Shown here piece after piece: positions 14,710 to 15,901 of a stretch of 15,901 bases of DNA. Each line of letters opens with the position of its first letter. Within the stretch, counting starts at the first letter, position 1. Made by a program: the position numbers and the translations under genes. This DNA is from JBNAVJ01 sp049700455. GTDB taxonomy: Bacteria > Bacteroidota > Ignavibacteria > Tepidaquicellales > Tepidaquicellaceae. The DNA lies in NCBI GenBank assembly GCA_049700455.1, contig JBNAVJ010000019.1, positions 1 through 15,901 of the forward strand. The letters are read 5' to 3'. Under the pieces are notes generated by a model, which was given only the letters and a program-made list of their open reading frames with translations, was not told the origin of the DNA and did no database searches.

Positions 14710-15507
14710 TTGAAAATTATAAATTGCAGTGTGATAAATTCCAAATTATACACAATTAGTCCACAAGCAAAAATTGGTAACAATGTTACTATTAAAGAAT
14801 ATACTGTAATTGAAGATGATGTTGAAATTGGAGATAATTGCTATATCGGTCCCTGCGTATTTATTGGGAAGGGTACTCGACTCGGCAACGGTGTGAAAAT
14901 TCTTCATAGTTCATCAATAGCTATCTGGCCTAACTCTCTCAATTACCACAACGAATATACAACGGTGGAAATAGGAGATGGAACCTTTATTAAAGGACAA
15001 TCAACTGTCTGTAAAGGTACTTCATATAGCTACAAAACTGTTATAGGAAAAAATTGTTATATTATGAACCACTGTCACATTGCGCATGATAATGTGATAG
15101 GGGATAATGTGATTATTTCTAACGGTGTCAATTTAGGTGGACATGTTGAAATTGATAATGATTCAAACCTGGGGGGAATGGTTGGTGTACATCAGTTCTG
15201 TAAAATTGGAAAGTATGTTATGATTGAATCTAATACAAAAGTTATCAATGATATCCCTCCTTTTGTGCTTGCAGCACGTGTGCCGCTCAGGTACTGTGGT
15301 GTTAATGTAGTAGGGTTGAAACGAAAAAATTTTTCTGATACAGAAATAAATCACATCAAAGATTTTTATAGACTCTTTTATCAGGCAGGACTCAATTATT
15401 CACAGGCGCTTGAAAAAATAAAATCCGAACTTGAAATAACACCCTTTCTCAAAGACATTATAGACTTCATTGAAACTCGTAGTACCCGGGGTATTATACG
15501 TAAATAA
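14710..15507 (+). CDS. LpxA-like acyl-ACP--UDP-sugar acyltransferase
   Basis: Left-handed beta-helix acyltransferase of 265 residues, closest by pattern to LpxA, which adds a 3-hydroxyacyl chain to UDP-GlcNAc in lipid A synthesis. Hexapeptide repeats fill about 14-185. The catalytic block NHCHIAHD (120-127) has H126 at the place of E. coli H125. GGH (H145), HQF (161-163), the D-x-PP block (181-184) and the C-terminal VNVVGLKRKNFS and STRGIIRK are all LpxA features. Odd points: the nucleotide-sugar contact region, PQDLKYxGE in typical LpxA, reads PNSLNYHNE here (74-82), and the glycine pair holding the acyl-length ruler is replaced by E173-S174. No lpxD, lpxC, fabZ or lpxB is adjacent. It may be the main LpxA or a paralogue with another acceptor. 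The TTG start is chosen because no ATG lies near the N-terminus; the upstream signal is weak. Confidence 0.72.
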   Translation: MKIINCSVINSKLYTISPQAKIGNNVTIKEYTVIEDDVEIGDNCYIGPCVFIGKGTRLGNGVKILHSSSIAIWPNSLNYHNEYTTVEIGDGTFIKGQSTVCKGTSYSYKTVIGKNCYIMNHCHIAHDNVIGDNVIISNGVNLGGHVEIDNDSNLGGMVGVHQFCKIGKYVMIESNTKVINDIPPFVLAARVPLRYCGVNVVGLKRKNFSDTEINHIKDFYRLFYQAGLNYSQALEKIKSELEITPFLKDIIDFIETRSTRGIIRK

Positions 15508-15720
15508 AACTGCCTCTCCAGAACTCTCCTTTTCTATTTAATATCATATGTATAGTATTTTCCCCCTTCCTACAAAAAAACTATCTTTTAGTGTTTTTAC
15601 TATAACTTTTTCCCTTTAATAGCTGGTTGTGTTAAATATATTCAAGTATGGTAATTAACACTTTCATTAAGACATTAAATACTCCAAAATCATACGGCAA
15701 TGAAATAAAATTGTATTTAA

Positions 15721-15738
15721 CCAATCTAAAGTGATTGG
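15721..15738. repeat. Small inverted repeat CCAATC/GATTGG
   Basis: CCAATC (15721-15726) and GATTGG (15733-15738) are separated by six bases and could form a six-pair hairpin. No T run follows, so it is not a standard terminator. It lies over 200 bases after the acyltransferase gene. Confidence 0.35.
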
Positions 15739-15820
15739 CGTTATTATTTGAGAATAGTTACAATAACATTATGATTTTAATACACCTGTTAGAATTTTAT
15801 CAAATAAATTTATAGAATCT

Positions 15821-15886
15821 GTTATAATAAGCACAATAAAATTATAACTTGATTATTGTTATTTTTATGTTTATATTTGTTATAAT
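15821..15886. repeat. Three GTTATAAT copies around a promoter candidate
   Basis: GTTATAAT occurs at 15821-15828 and 15879-15886, and as its reverse complement ATTATAAC at 15841-15848. The two outer copies extend to GTTATAATAA. The middle copy ends directly before the TTG at 15849 and the last copy begins on the final base of the -7 element. This placement would suit a repressor or activator site, but the DNA is so AT-rich that chance remains possible. Confidence 0.4.
15849..15879 (+). promoter_or_regulatory. Candidate Bacteroidetes-type promoter for downstream gene
   Basis: TTG at 15849-15851, exactly 20 bases, then TATATTTG at 15872-15879, a full match to TAnnTTTG. It has the same spacing as the smpB candidate. 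It would drive a plus-strand gene starting beyond 15901. Confidence 0.5.
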
Positions 15887-15901
15887 AAATTATAAATTAA
15901 C

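Larger units (their letters stand above)
15508..15901. other. Non-coding AT-rich region with regulatory-looking repeats
   Basis: About 390 bases with no credible reading frame on either strand and no clear terminator for the acyltransferase gene. It contains a short hairpin-forming repeat (15721-15738), three copies of GTTATAAT in direct or inverted order, and a promoter-like sequence pointing right. The content suggests the upstream control region of a plus-strand gene beyond the window. Confidence 0.6.

Overview
The window looks like a chromosomal stretch from a Bacteroidota/Chlorobiota-group bacterium, most probably Ignavibacteria. Evidence seen: strongly AT-rich DNA; three secreted proteins ending in type IX secretion (T9SS) sorting domains with the NYPNPFNPxT motif usual in Ignavibacteria; few Shine-Dalgarno sequences; and candidate promoters of the Bacteroidetes TTG...TAnnTTTG type. 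The lineage is inferred from these traits, not from a marker-gene tree. There is no phage, insertion sequence, CRISPR array or obvious genomic island. The content is mostly housekeeping, with a few unusual genes.

Layout. (1) Positions 1-319 show no supported gene. (2) Positions 320-5785 hold a tight forward cluster: tRNA-Val(CAC), class I dihydroorotase (pyrC), a fumarylacetoacetate-hydrolase-family enzyme, an orphan ParA-type ATPase and valyl-tRNA synthetase (valS). It ends in a perfect 38-bp palindrome that can act as a two-way terminator. (3) Positions 5825-7159 (minus) encode a P-loop protein of the cyclic 2,3-diphosphoglycerate synthetase-like family. It is divergent from a hotdog thioesterase at 7244-7696. 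(4) Positions 7709-9036 (minus) hold two T9SS-tagged secreted proteins, one of which is little more than signal peptide plus sorting domain. (5) Positions 9224-10575 (plus) hold a translationally coupled pair: a probable lipoprotein M48 metalloprotease and a small exported protein. (6) Positions 10566-11216 (minus) encode a glyoxalase-II-like metallo-hydrolase. (7) Positions 11270-13525 (plus) encode SmpB, tyrosyl-tRNA synthetase and a pyruvoyl-dependent arginine decarboxylase. (8) Positions 13585-15507 (plus) encode a third T9SS protein and an LpxA-like acyltransferase with changed substrate-contact residues. (9) Positions 15508-15901 are non-coding and hold a promoter candidate for a gene beyond the window.

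How the genes work together. A translation theme recurs: tRNA-Val with its own synthetase valS in one cluster, and smpB (ribosome rescue) overlapping tyrS. Other genes serve pyrimidine synthesis (pyrC), agmatine/polyamine supply (arginine decarboxylase), the cell envelope (LpxA-like enzyme, M48 protease) and T9SS export. No single undescribed multi-gene system stands out. The best leads are the cDPG-synthetase-like protein in a bacterium, the T9SS sorting domain with no cargo, the divergent LpxA-like enzyme, the tRNA-Val/valS linkage, and repeated promoter and operator-like motifs in the intergenic DNA.
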